A stretch of DNA of 44,805 bases from Opitutia bacterium Tous-C8FEB (GTDB lineage: Bacteria > Verrucomicrobiota > Verrucomicrobiia > Opitutales > Opitutaceae), in the NCBI GenBank assembly GCA_002304435.1, contig NEUZ01000008.1, positions 1-44,805 of the forward strand. Reading direction: 5' to 3'. How positions within the stretch are numbered: position 1 is the stretch's first letter; every line of letters starts with the position of its first letter. Position numbers and translations under genes: made by a program. Below the pieces are notes generated by a model that saw only the letters and a list, made by a program, of their open reading frames with translations, had not been told where the DNA came from and did not search any database. Positions 8,995-20,342 of the stretch are shown in pieces.

Positions 8995-10728
8995 ATGAAT
9001 CGCCGCCGCTTCCTCCGCCATTCCGCCTCCGGGCTGCCCGCCGCTCTTCTCGTACCGTCCGCGCTGCGCGCCGGCGGAGCGCCCGCCGGGCCCGTGATCC
9101 TCAGTGGCGTGGCAGCCCGGACCTCGCCGGCCGCGAAGGAACTCCGCGCGGACGTGGTGGTGATCGGTGGCGGGCTCGGCGGCTGCGCGGCCGCCCTAGC
9201 CGCGGCGCGCCGCGGCCGGCGGGTGATCCTCACCGAAGAGACGGATTGGATCGGCGGCCAGCTTACGTCCCAGGCGGTGCCCCCGGATGAGAACGCCCAG
9301 ATCGAGACCGGCGGCGCAACCCGGTCCTACCGCGAGTTGCGGGAGCGCATCCGCGACCATTACCGGCGCAATTTCCCGCTGACCCCCGCCGCGCGCGCGA
9401 ACCCCCGGCTCAACCCGGGCAACGGCAGCGTCTCACGGCTCTGCCACGAGCCGCGCGCCGCCCTCGCGGCCCTGCACGAATTGCTGGCCCCGTACGTCGC
9501 CGGGGGGCGCGTGGAGATCCTGCTATTTCACGTGCCGATTGCGGCCCAGACCGCCGGTGACCGGGTCGAGGCCGTGACCGTCCGCAGCCTCGACCTCGGC
9601 CACGAGACCGTGCTGCGCGCGCCCTACTTCATCGACGCGACGGAACTTGGGGATTTGCTGCCGCTCACCGGTACGGAGTTCGTCACCGGGGCGGAGTCGC
9701 GGCGGGAGACAGGGGAGCCCCGCGCGAAGGAGCAGGCGGAGCCGGACAACCACCAGTCGTTCACCTGCTGCTTCGCGATGGATTACGTCGCGGGAGAGGA
9801 TCACGTGATCGAGCGCCCACGCGACTACGCGTTCTGGCGCGAGCACGTCCCCGCCCTCCGGCCGCCGTGGTCGGGCAAGCTCCTGAGCCTGTTCTATTCG
9901 TCCCCGAGGACCCTCCAGCCCTTCAATATGGGCTTCGACCCCGAGAAGGGCACGGGGCTGTTTAAGTACCGACGGATCATCGACCGCGCGCAGTTCGCGC
10001 CCGGCACCTACCGCGGGGACATCACCCTGGTGAACTGGCCCCAGAACGACTATATGCTGGGCAATCTCGCGGGCGTTTCTCCCGCGGAGGCCGCGCGCCA
10101 CACCGAAGGTGGCAAGCAGTTGAGCCTGTCGTGGCTCTACTGGCTGCAGACCGAGTGCCCGCGCCCGGACGGCGGGACGGGCTGGAAGGGCTTGCGGCTG
10201 CGCCCCGACATTGTCGGCACGGCGGATGGCCTCGCCAAGTACCCGTACATCCGCGAGAGCCGCCGGATCCGCGCGGAGTTCACCGTGACCGAGCTCCACG
10301 TCGGCACGGAGGCCCGCCAGCGCGAGACGGGGGCGAAGACCCCGGCCGAGACCACGGCGGCCGTCTTCGCGGATAGCGTCGGGATCGGCAGCTACAACAT
10401 CGACCTCCACCCCAGCAGCGGCGGCGACAACTACATCGACTTCCCTGCGCTACCCTTCCAGATCCCGCTCGGCTGCCTGTTGCCCGTGCGGATGGAGAAC
10501 CTCCTGGCCGCGAACAAGAACATCGGCACCACCCACCTCACGAACGGCTGTTACCGCCTGCATCCCGTGGAGTGGAATATCGGCGAGGCCGCCGGGGAAC
10601 TAGCAGCCTTCTGTCTAGCCGGACGCCACGCGCCTCGCGCCGTCCGCCAAGCCCCTGGCCAGCTGGCGGAGTTCCAGGCGCAGCTGGTGTCGGCCGGGAT
10701 CCCGCTGGCGTGGGAGCGCCGGCCCTAA
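8995..10728 (+). CDS. FAD-dependent oxidoreductase with putative Tat signal
   Basis: MNRRRFLRHSASGLPAALLV twin-arginine-like N-terminus; ADVVVIGGGLGGCAAALAAARRGRRVILTEE dinucleotide-binding motif. 15-bp gap from upstream receptor suggests an operon. Confidence 0.88.
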   Translation: MNRRRFLRHSASGLPAALLVPSALRAGGAPAGPVILSGVAARTSPAAKELRADVVVIGGGLGGCAAALAAARRGRRVILTEETDWIGGQLTSQAVPPDENAQIETGGATRSYRELRERIRDHYRRNFPLTPAARANPRLNPGNGSVSRLCHEPRAALAALHELLAPYVAGGRVEILLFHVPIAAQTAGDRVEAVTVRSLDLGHETVLRAPYFIDATELGDLLPLTGTEFVTGAESRRETGEPRAKEQAEPDNHQSFTCCFAMDYVAGEDHVIERPRDYAFWREHVPALRPPWSGKLLSLFYSSPRTLQPFNMGFDPEKGTGLFKYRRIIDRAQFAPGTYRGDITLVNWPQNDYMLGNLAGVSPAEAARHTEGGKQLSLSWLYWLQTECPRPDGGTGWKGLRLRPDIVGTADGLAKYPYIRESRRIRAEFTVTELHVGTEARQRETGAKTPAETTAAVFADSVGIGSYNIDLHPSSGGDNYIDFPALPFQIPLGCLLPVRMENLLAANKNIGTTHLTNGCYRLHPVEWNIGEAAGELAAFCLAGRHAPRAVRQAPGQLAEFQAQLVSAGIPLAWERRP

Positions 10729-10738
10729 GCAACTTCAA

Positions 10739-10764
10739 TTCGTCTGACGCGCCGGTCAGACGAA
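10739..10764. terminator. Bidirectional terminator-like hairpin between convergent genes
   Basis: TTCGTCTGAC-GCGCCG-GTCAGACGAA, perfect 10-bp arms; lies between the FAD oxidoreductase stop and ndk, and contains the ndk stop codon. Confidence 0.75.
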
Positions 10765-11172
10765 CAATTCCTCGGGCCGGAAGAAACGGGCCAACTCAGC
10801 CCGCGCGTTCTCCACGCTGTCGGATGCGTGGGCGACGTTGACCATCATATCGGTGCCGAAGTCCCCGCGGATCGTACCCTTGGGGGCCTTGCGCGAATCC
10901 GTCGGCCCGAGCAGGTCCCGCACGCGCTGGACCACGTTTTCACCCTGCAGCGCTACGAGGACCACAGGCCGGCGGCTCATAAAGGCCTCGATCTCCGGAT
11001 AGAATGGCTTGGACGCGACGTGGGCGTAATGCTCCCGGAGCAGCGCGGGCGACAGTCGGCCCATCTTGCACGCCACGACGTCGAAACCGGCCGCCTCGAA
11101 GCGGGCCACGATCGTGCCGACCAAGCGCTTCTCCATCGCGTCGGGCTTCAGGATAATGAACGTTTTCTCCAT
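10756..11172 (-). CDS. ndk: Nucleoside diphosphate kinase
   Basis: MEKTFIILKPDAMEKRLVGTIVARFEAAGF; active-site His context NVAHASDSVENA; about 138 aa. Confidence 0.96.
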   Translation of the reverse strand: MEKTFIILKPDAMEKRLVGTIVARFEAAGFDVVACKMGRLSPALLREHYAHVASKPFYPEIEAFMSRRPVVLVALQGENVVQRVRDLLGPTDSRKAPKGTIRGDFGTDMMVNVAHASDSVENARAELARFFRPEELFV

Positions 11173-11237
11173 AAAAACTCCCGACGGTAGCGGCGGCCCC
11201 GCGGGTGGGAAGCCTAGAGTTACCTCGGCGCCCCGGC

Positions 11238-13202
11238 TCAGAATTCGCGCTCGAGGGCGAAGAACACGCCGCGCCCGATTGCCGGGTAGCCGTGCACCTC
11301 CTCATAGCGCTCGTTGAGCGCGTTCTCGAGTCGCGCGCGCAGGGACCAGCCGGAAGCCAGCCGCTGCTCCGCGTAGAGGCGCACCACCGCATAGTCCTCG
11401 CCGTCGATCGTGCGGAACGTGCGGGCGTGCACATCCTCGCGCTGGCCCGTCGCGGCGAGGCCCGCGCCGGCGCTGAATCCGCCTCCCCACGCTCGCCATA
11501 CATCGAGCCCCCCGCGGTGCCGCGGGCGGCGCAACAGCCGGGTCCCCGCCGTGAGGTTCTCCGCCTCAAGGTAGGCGTAATGCCCGGTGACCGTGGCGAT
11601 CTCCGCCCAGCGCAGGCGCCAGGTGAGCTCCCAGCCCCGGGTGCGGGCGCGCAGGATGTTCTCCACGCTGCGGAAGTCCCGGGTGCTCGCGATCAGATCC
11701 CGGAGCCCGAGCTCAAAACGGGTCAGGCCGACGGTCCAACGCCCGCCCCCGCCGCGCCATTCACCTCCGAACTCCCAGCCCCGGGCGCGTTCCGGGCGGA
11801 GGCCGGGGTTGCCACGGTAGAACGCGCTCTGCCCAAAAAGATCGAGGAAACTCGGCGAGCGGAAACCAGTCCCGAAACCCGCGCCCCAGCGCAGCGCCGA
11901 ACCTGCGGGCGCCCAGGACGCGGTGGCCCGACCGGTGGTGGCGCGACCGAAGGTGTCAAAGTCGTCGTTTCGTACCCCGAGGCCTAGGTGCAGATCGGGG
12001 CGCGGCCTAAATTCATCGTGGAGGAAAACCGCCGCGAGCCGCTGGCGCCGGTTGATGTTGCCGAACCCCGTGTTGCGGGTGTGGTTCGCCTCAAGCGTGG
12101 CCCCGCCGAGCAGGAGATGGCCGGACCAGCCCCGGAAGGTGCTCTGGGCATCGAACACTCCGCGCCGGTTTGTCACGCGCGTCTCCGCTGTCGGGCGCGG
12201 GGCGGGAAATGGACTGACCGCGACGAAACGACGGTCCTGCCCCCCGGCGAGCAACCGCGTCTGCCACGGCCCGCGGGTCACCTGCAGTTGCGCCGTGGCG
12301 AGAAGGTTGTTCTCGCGCTCACGATTGTCGGGGTCGTTGGTGAAACGATCCCCGGGCGAGCCATAGGCCCCGCGGAACCAGCGCAGCGTGGCCGTCGCCT
12401 CGATCCCGGGCCGCAGGGTGCGGTCCAGCCGCAGCACCGCGTTGTGCGAGGTGAAGGCATTATTCGCCCGCTCGTTCCGCGTGCGTCCACCGCGCAGCGA
12501 AAGGTTCCAAGCGTCCATCCCGCGGGCGCCCTGCGCGGTCATCGCCCCTTGGAGCGTGCCGAAGCTCCCCGCCTCCATCACGATCCGCCCGGCCGGAGCC
12601 CCTTGACCTCGCGAGGCCCGCAAGGAAATCAGCCCGCCGACCGCCTCGCCCCCGTAAAGCGTACTCTGCGGGCCGTGGGCAACCTCCAGGCTGTCGCACG
12701 CTGCGAGGCAGGCACCGCCAAGGAAAACCGCGTAATCCGTGTTGGGGTCGTTGAGCCGCAGCCCGTCGACCAACAGCAGCGTCTGGTTGGAGTTCGCGCC
12801 CCGCGTGAAGACCGAAGTGATCATCCCGGCCGCCCCCGAGGTTACGGCCGGCACCCCCGCGACCTGACGTAAAGCGTCCGCGAGCGAAGTGATCTGCCGG
12901 CGCGCCAATTCCTCCGCCGTGAGCCAACCGGTGCTCGGGGTCGCCGGTCCCGTCGGCTCCGCCCCCCGGGACGCACGGAAGACGAAGGGCGGCAACGCTT
13001 CCGGCGCCTGCGGGCGCAACTCCGGTACCGCCCCGAATGAAAGGGTCCAGGTTCCCAGCGCCCACGCCGTCGCTCCCCACCGGCCCCAGCCAACCGCAAA
13101 ACTCCGGCGATAACCGCCCGCGGAGCGGAGGGCACGGGAGGGGTCGCGTTCGGCGTTCACTCCTTCGCAATGACCTTCTTTCTCCGGATGTAAAGAACGC
13201 AT
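11238..13202 (-). CDS. TonB-dependent receptor, BtuB-like (vitamin B12-type)
   Basis: Plug motifs SLADALRQVAGVPAVTSGAAGMITSVFTRGANSNQTLLLVDGLRLNDP and AHGPQSTLYGGEAVGG; C-terminal ...YEEVHGYPAIGRGVFFALEREF. Start uncertain (ATG 13202 or GTG 13160). Confidence 0.88.
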   Translation of the reverse strand: MRSLHPEKEGHCEGVNAERDPSRALRSAGGYRRSFAVGWGRWGATAWALGTWTLSFGAVPELRPQAPEALPPFVFRASRGAEPTGPATPSTGWLTAEELARRQITSLADALRQVAGVPAVTSGAAGMITSVFTRGANSNQTLLLVDGLRLNDPNTDYAVFLGGACLAACDSLEVAHGPQSTLYGGEAVGGLISLRASRGQGAPAGRIVMEAGSFGTLQGAMTAQGARGMDAWNLSLRGGRTRNERANNAFTSHNAVLRLDRTLRPGIEATATLRWFRGAYGSPGDRFTNDPDNRERENNLLATAQLQVTRGPWQTRLLAGGQDRRFVAVSPFPAPRPTAETRVTNRRGVFDAQSTFRGWSGHLLLGGATLEANHTRNTGFGNINRRQRLAAVFLHDEFRPRPDLHLGLGVRNDDFDTFGRATTGRATASWAPAGSALRWGAGFGTGFRSPSFLDLFGQSAFYRGNPGLRPERARGWEFGGEWRGGGGRWTVGLTRFELGLRDLIASTRDFRSVENILRARTRGWELTWRLRWAEIATVTGHYAYLEAENLTAGTRLLRRPRHRGGLDVWRAWGGGFSAGAGLAATGQREDVHARTFRTIDGEDYAVVRLYAEQRLASGWSLRARLENALNERYEEVHGYPAIGRGVFFALEREF

Positions 13203-13207
13203 CAACC

Positions 13208-13227
13208 CATATGGATACGTAGATATG
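13208..13227. promoter_or_regulatory. AT-rich inverted repeat, candidate operator between BtuB-like and metH genes
   Basis: CATAT-GGATACGTAG-ATATG, 5-bp arms, in an A/T-rich patch within an otherwise GC-rich region between divergent genes. Confidence 0.35.
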
Positions 13228-13261
13228 TCACTTGCCACGCGGGCGCGCCAACGCCAAAACA

Positions 13262-14353
13262 ATGCCTGAAATGCCCGTCTCCACCCCCTCCGCCCCTGCT
13301 CGTGACGACGCGTTCCGCCGCCTCTTTTCCGGTCGCATCGTGGTGCTGGATGGCGCGATGGGGTCGATGATCCAAGGCCACGGGCTCGAGGAGGCTGATT
13401 TCCGCGGGGAACGCTTCGCCGGGCACCCGCAGGACCTAAAAGGAAACAACGACCTGCTTAGCCTGACCCGGCCCGACGTGATCGAGGGCATCCACCGGGC
13501 CTATTTCGACGCGGGCGCCGACCTCGTCGAGACTAACACTTTCAGCAGCACCTCGATCGCGATGGCGGACTATCGCTGCGAGCCTTGGGTGCGCGAGATC
13601 AACCTCGCCGCGGTGGCGTGCGCCCGGCGCGCAGCGGAGGCGGCCGAACGGGCAACGCCGGGCCGACGTTGTTTTGTTGCCGGCGCGATCGGGCCCCTCA
13701 ACCGCACGCTCTCGATGTCACCGGACGTCAATCGCCCCGAGTACCGAGCGGTGACGTGGGATCAGGTGGTCACCGCGTACACTGAGCAGATCGAGGCGTT
13801 GCTGGACGGCGGGGTCGATGCCCTGCTGGTGGAGACGATCTTCGACACCTTGAACGCGAAGGCTGCGCTCTACGCGATCGCGGAGGTGCAGGAACGCCGC
13901 GGCGCCGCGGCGCGCGTCCCAGTGCTCGTCAGCGTGACCATCACCGACGCCTCGGGGCGCACCCTTTCCGGCCAGACGATCAGCGCGTTCTACCACAGCG
14001 TGGCGCACGCGCAGCCATTCTCGGTCGGCATCAACTGCGCGCTGGGGGGCGAGGCGATGCGGCCCTACGTCGAGGAGCTTTCTCGCATCGCCGGCTGCTA
14101 CGTCTCCTGTTACCCCAACGCCGGCCTGCCGAACGCCTTCGGCGGTTACGACGAGACGCCGGAGGATATGGCGAAAGTCCTCGGAGATTTCGCCCGCCAG
14201 GGCTGGGTCAATCTCGTGGGTGGCTGCTGCGGCTCGACGCCGGCCCACATCGCGGCCATCGCCGCGGCGGTCCGCGGGGTCGCCCCGCGGCCCGTCCCCT
14301 CCGCCCGCCGCGCCTTGCGCTTGAGCGGGCTTGAACCGTTGGTCGTCACCTGA
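13262..14353 (+). CDS. metH: Methionine synthase N-terminal module (homocysteine S-methyltransferase domain), split MetH part 1
   Basis: [25 protein letters not shown]; Zn-ligand contexts GINCALGG and [11 protein letters not shown]; ends [11 protein letters not shown]. Confidence 0.93.
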   Translation: MPEMPVSTPSAPARDDAFRRLFSGRIVVLDGAMGSMIQGHGLEEADFRGERFAGHPQDLKGNNDLLSLTRPDVIEGIHRAYFDAGADLVETNTFSSTSIAMADYRCEPWVREINLAAVACARRAAEAAERATPGRRCFVAGAIGPLNRTLSMSPDVNRPEYRAVTWDQVVTAYTEQIEALLDGGVDALLVETIFDTLNAKAALYAIAEVQERRGAAARVPVLVSVTITDASGRTLSGQTISAFYHSVAHAQPFSVGINCALGGEAMRPYVEELSRIAGCYVSCYPNAGLPNAFGGYDETPEDMAKVLGDFARQGWVNLVGGCCGSTPAHIAAIAAAVRGVAPRPVPSARRALRLSGLEPLVVT

Positions 14354-14359
14354 TCCGCC

Positions 14360-17020
<2,661 letters not shown>

Positions 17021-17080
17021 GCGTCGTTGGTCGGGGTTGACCTGAGCGCAGGGCGCGGAAAGCCTGCGGTTCCTTCCCCT

Positions 17081-18007
17081 ATGTGTCCCCTGCCCCGCCC
17101 CTTCCGCTTCCTCCTCGCCCTAGCCTTCCTCGCCTCCCCGGCCGCTGCGGCCGCGCCGACCGCGGAAAAACGCGTCCTGCTCATCGCGGGTACGATGAGC
17201 CACGGCCCCGGCGCGCACGAGCACAACGCGGGCGTTCTGCTACTTCAGAAGTGTCTCGCGGGGGTGCCCGGCCTCCGCGCGGAGGTCTCCCTCAACGGCT
17301 GGCCGAAGGACGCGGCCGCGCTCGCCGCCGTGGACGCGGTGATCCTCTACTGCGACGGCGGCGTGAAGCACTTGGCCCTCGCGGAAAACCGCCTCGGTGT
17401 CCTCAGCGCCCTCGCCCGCCGCGGGGTCGGCATCGGGTGCATCCACTACGCGGTCGAGCCGACCAAGGAAAAGGGCCAAGCCGAGTTCCTCGACTGGATC
17501 GGCGGGGCCTTCGAAACCGACTGGTCTGTGAACCCTCACTGGGATGCGCACTTCAAGTCGCTGCCGGTGCATCCGGTGACCCGGGGAGTGCAGCCGTTCA
17601 CGATCCGCGACGAGTGGTACTTCAATATGCGGTTCAAGCCGGGAATGACCGGCGTGACCCCGCTGCTGGTGGCGATTCCGGACGCCTCGACCGTGTCCCG
17701 GCCTGATGGCCGGCACTCAGGCAACCCTGCCGTCCGAGCCCTCGTTGCGCGCGGCGAGGCGACCGTGGTCGCGTGGGCCCACGAGCGCCCGGATGGCGGG
17801 CGAGGCTTTGGTTTCACCGGCGCGCACTACCACGCCAATTGGGGCCACGAGGATTTCCGCCGGCTCGTGCTGAACGCGATCGTCTGGCTGGCGAAGATGG
17901 AGGTCCCGGCGGGTGGGATCGCGTCGCGCGTCACACCCGAGGATTTGGCGGCGAACCTCGATCCGAAGCCGGCGACCAAGGCGAAGGGGGCCAAGAAGGT
18001 ACCCTGA
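17081..18007 (+). CDS. ThuA-like domain secreted protein
   Basis: Signal-like MCPLPRPFRFLLALAFLASPAAAAA; KRVLLIAGTMSHGPGAHEHNAG; GAHYHANWGHEDFRRLVLNAIVWLA resembles ThuA C-terminus. Confidence 0.8.
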   Translation: MCPLPRPFRFLLALAFLASPAAAAAPTAEKRVLLIAGTMSHGPGAHEHNAGVLLLQKCLAGVPGLRAEVSLNGWPKDAAALAAVDAVILYCDGGVKHLALAENRLGVLSALARRGVGIGCIHYAVEPTKEKGQAEFLDWIGGAFETDWSVNPHWDAHFKSLPVHPVTRGVQPFTIRDEWYFNMRFKPGMTGVTPLLVAIPDASTVSRPDGRHSGNPAVRALVARGEATVVAWAHERPDGGRGFGFTGAHYHANWGHEDFRRLVLNAIVWLAKMEVPAGGIASRVTPEDLAANLDPKPATKAKGAKKVP

Positions 18008-18022
18008 GCGCCCGAGCGCGGC

Positions 18023-20269
18023 TCACTTCATAATCGAGTAGAGGCTCGCGAAGTCGTCGGTCCAAAGCGGCGCGTCGCGCTGCTCGGCGGGGGAATCGGC
18101 GGCGGTGCGCAACTCCTCCTGCTCTAGGAAGACCTTGTCGCGGCTCAGGATCATCCACGTGGTCGCGTAAACCCACCATTCCGGCTCCCGGTCGTCGGAG
18201 ATGGCGGCGACCTCGTAACCGAACTCGGAGGCGAGCCGCTCCACCACCGGGCGGAGATCGAGGTAACGGTTCGAGATGTGGATCGCGAGCACCCCGCCAG
18301 GGCGCAGCAGACGTCCATAGACGGCAAACGCCTCGCGGGTGAGCAGGTGGACCGGGATGGCGTCGCTGGAGAAGGCGTCGAGGGCGAGCAGATCGAACAC
18401 GGGGGGCTGCCCCCCGGCGATCTCCCGTTCCATCACGAGTCGCGCGTCGCCCATCGCGACCTCCACCGTGCCGAGGCAGTAATCGAGGTACTTGAAGTGC
18501 GCGCGCGCCAGCTGCTCCACGGCGGGGTTGATCTCGTAGATGCGGAGCGAATCCCCCTTGCGGGCGTAGGCCGCCAGCGTGCCCGTCCCGAGTCCGACGA
18601 GCCCGAGACGACGCGGTCCGGGAGGCAGGAGATTCAGCGCGATTCCCACCCCGCTGGATTCGCTGTAGTACGTGGTCGGCAGCACGGACTTTTCCGGCTT
18701 CGTGAACTGGAGCCCGTGCGTCGTCGCCCCATGCAGGAGCAGGTGGTAGTTGTCCTCGGCATCGCCGGGATTGTAGTCGAGCACCTTCAGCGTGCCGTAG
18801 AAGTTGCGTGAGGCGCTCAGCGTGTTGGCGCTGCGATCGTTCCAGCCGACCGCAAACGCGGCCCCGAGGCTGACGCAGAGTGCCATCAGGAAACCACCCA
18901 TCCGGGGGGCCCACGAATCCAGCGGACGCCACCGGCGAAAATCCAGCAGCATCACCGGCAGCAGGAGCAGTCCGCCGGCGAGATAGGGCCAACGGTCCCG
19001 CGCAAGGGCGAGCAACTCGGCGCCATAACCCGCCCCGCCGTCGAAGGCCGAGCGCAGACCGGCGATGGCGAAGGGCAAGGCGAGCGCCCCGACTGCGGCG
19101 GCAAGCGCGATCTCGCGACTGCGATGCCGGAAGCACAGCACCCCGATCAGATAGCTGAGAAGCCACAGCCCGACCTGAAGTTCCCGGTAGTCGTCGAACA
19201 CGGCGGGCCCGACGATCGCCACCAAGAAGCCGCCCAGCGCTCCGCCGAGCGAAATGTGCAGGAAGTACGAGGTGAGTCCCTGCGGAGCAGGCTTCAGGCG
19301 ATACAGCTCCCCGTGGCAGACCATGCAGGCCAAGAACAGCACGACGTTGTAGAGGATGATCTGCAGCCGCATCGGCGCGTCGGTGCCCGCCGGGATCAGC
19401 AGCGCGATGGCGGCCGCCCCGGGGACCAGCAGGGCGAGGAAGAGCCCGCGGTGATACCAGCGGTCGTGATCGAAGCAGATGATGAACGACAGCAGGTACA
19501 GGCTCAGTGGCAGCACCCACAGGAACGGGATTACCGCCACCTCTTGGCAGAGCTTGTTGGTGGTCGCGAGGAGCAGGACGGATGCGACCAACGGCAGCGC
19601 TACCCAGAGCAGGCGGTCCACCGCGGAGACCGCGGCCTCCGGTTCTTCCCCGCGGGGCATCTCCGCGGCCCGGCTCTCCGCCGCCGGCGCCAGGCGCCAC
19701 ACCAACCACGCGCAGACCGCGCAGCAAAGCACGAAACCCACCAGACCCCACGACCACATCGCCGCCTGCGCCTGGCGCGTAAACCGAACCTCAAAGAAGG
19801 CGGGATAGCTCAGGAGCGCGAGCAACGAGCCGACGTTAGAGAGCGCGTAAAGGCGGTAAGGAGACACCCCGGGTTGCGTCTGGCTGAACCAGCGCTGCAT
19901 CAGCGGACCGGTCGACGAGAGGACGAAGTAAGGCACCCCGATGGACGCAGCCAGCAGCAGCAGGATCTGGATATTGGGATCTCCGTCTGTCCGCACCCGC
20001 CACGACTCCGAGGGCGTGATGGGCAGGAGCGCCAGCGCCACAGCGAGCAGCGAGAGGTGCAGGATCACCTGCCGGCGCGGGCTCAGGCGCGAGGTGGAAA
20101 AGTGCGCGTAGGCGTAGCCCCCCAGCAGCAGCGTCTGGAAGAATAGGAGGCAGGTGGTCCAAACCCCGGGTCCGCCCCCGAACCAGGGCAAAATATACTT
20201 CCCGATCAGGGGCTGGACCTGGAACAGCAGGAAGGCGCCGGTGAAGATCGTGAGCGCGAAGGGAAGCAT
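18023..20269 (-). CDS. Multi-TM protein fused to spermidine synthase-like domain
   Basis: MLPFALTIFTGAFLLFQVQPLIGKYILPWFGGGPGVWTTCLLFFQ membrane part; C-terminal VGLGTGTLAAYARKGDSLRIYEINPAVEQLAR...MGDARLVME...LLALDAFSSDAIPVHLLT. ATG at 20269. Confidence 0.85.
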   Translation of the reverse strand: MLPFALTIFTGAFLLFQVQPLIGKYILPWFGGGPGVWTTCLLFFQTLLLGGYAYAHFSTSRLSPRRQVILHLSLLAVALALLPITPSESWRVRTDGDPNIQILLLLAASIGVPYFVLSSTGPLMQRWFSQTQPGVSPYRLYALSNVGSLLALLSYPAFFEVRFTRQAQAAMWSWGLVGFVLCCAVCAWLVWRLAPAAESRAAEMPRGEEPEAAVSAVDRLLWVALPLVASVLLLATTNKLCQEVAVIPFLWVLPLSLYLLSFIICFDHDRWYHRGLFLALLVPGAAAIALLIPAGTDAPMRLQIILYNVVLFLACMVCHGELYRLKPAPQGLTSYFLHISLGGALGGFLVAIVGPAVFDDYRELQVGLWLLSYLIGVLCFRHRSREIALAAAVGALALPFAIAGLRSAFDGGAGYGAELLALARDRWPYLAGGLLLLPVMLLDFRRWRPLDSWAPRMGGFLMALCVSLGAAFAVGWNDRSANTLSASRNFYGTLKVLDYNPGDAEDNYHLLLHGATTHGLQFTKPEKSVLPTTYYSESSGVGIALNLLPPGPRRLGLVGLGTGTLAAYARKGDSLRIYEINPAVEQLARAHFKYLDYCLGTVEVAMGDARLVMEREIAGGQPPVFDLLALDAFSSDAIPVHLLTREAFAVYGRLLRPGGVLAIHISNRYLDLRPVVERLASEFGYEVAAISDDREPEWWVYATTWMILSRDKVFLEQEELRTAADSPAEQRDAPLWTDDFASLYSIMK

Positions 20270-20342
20270 ACGAGGAGGCGGGGTAAGGAGGGTGCGAGAG
20301 CGAGCGGTTGGAGCGCGTCCGCGGGACGGGGAAGGCGGCCGG

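Noticed and set aside
13140-13262. Cobalamin, SAM or SAH riboswitch upstream of metH or the BtuB-like gene
   Set aside because: No riboswitch core recognised and the intergenic gap is too short for a cobalamin element; covariance scan not possible here.
14351-14353. Selenocysteine at the metH TGA
   Set aside because: TGA lies in an unconserved linker, with no Cys/Sec position in homologues and no obvious SECIS-like hairpin; a split gene is simpler.
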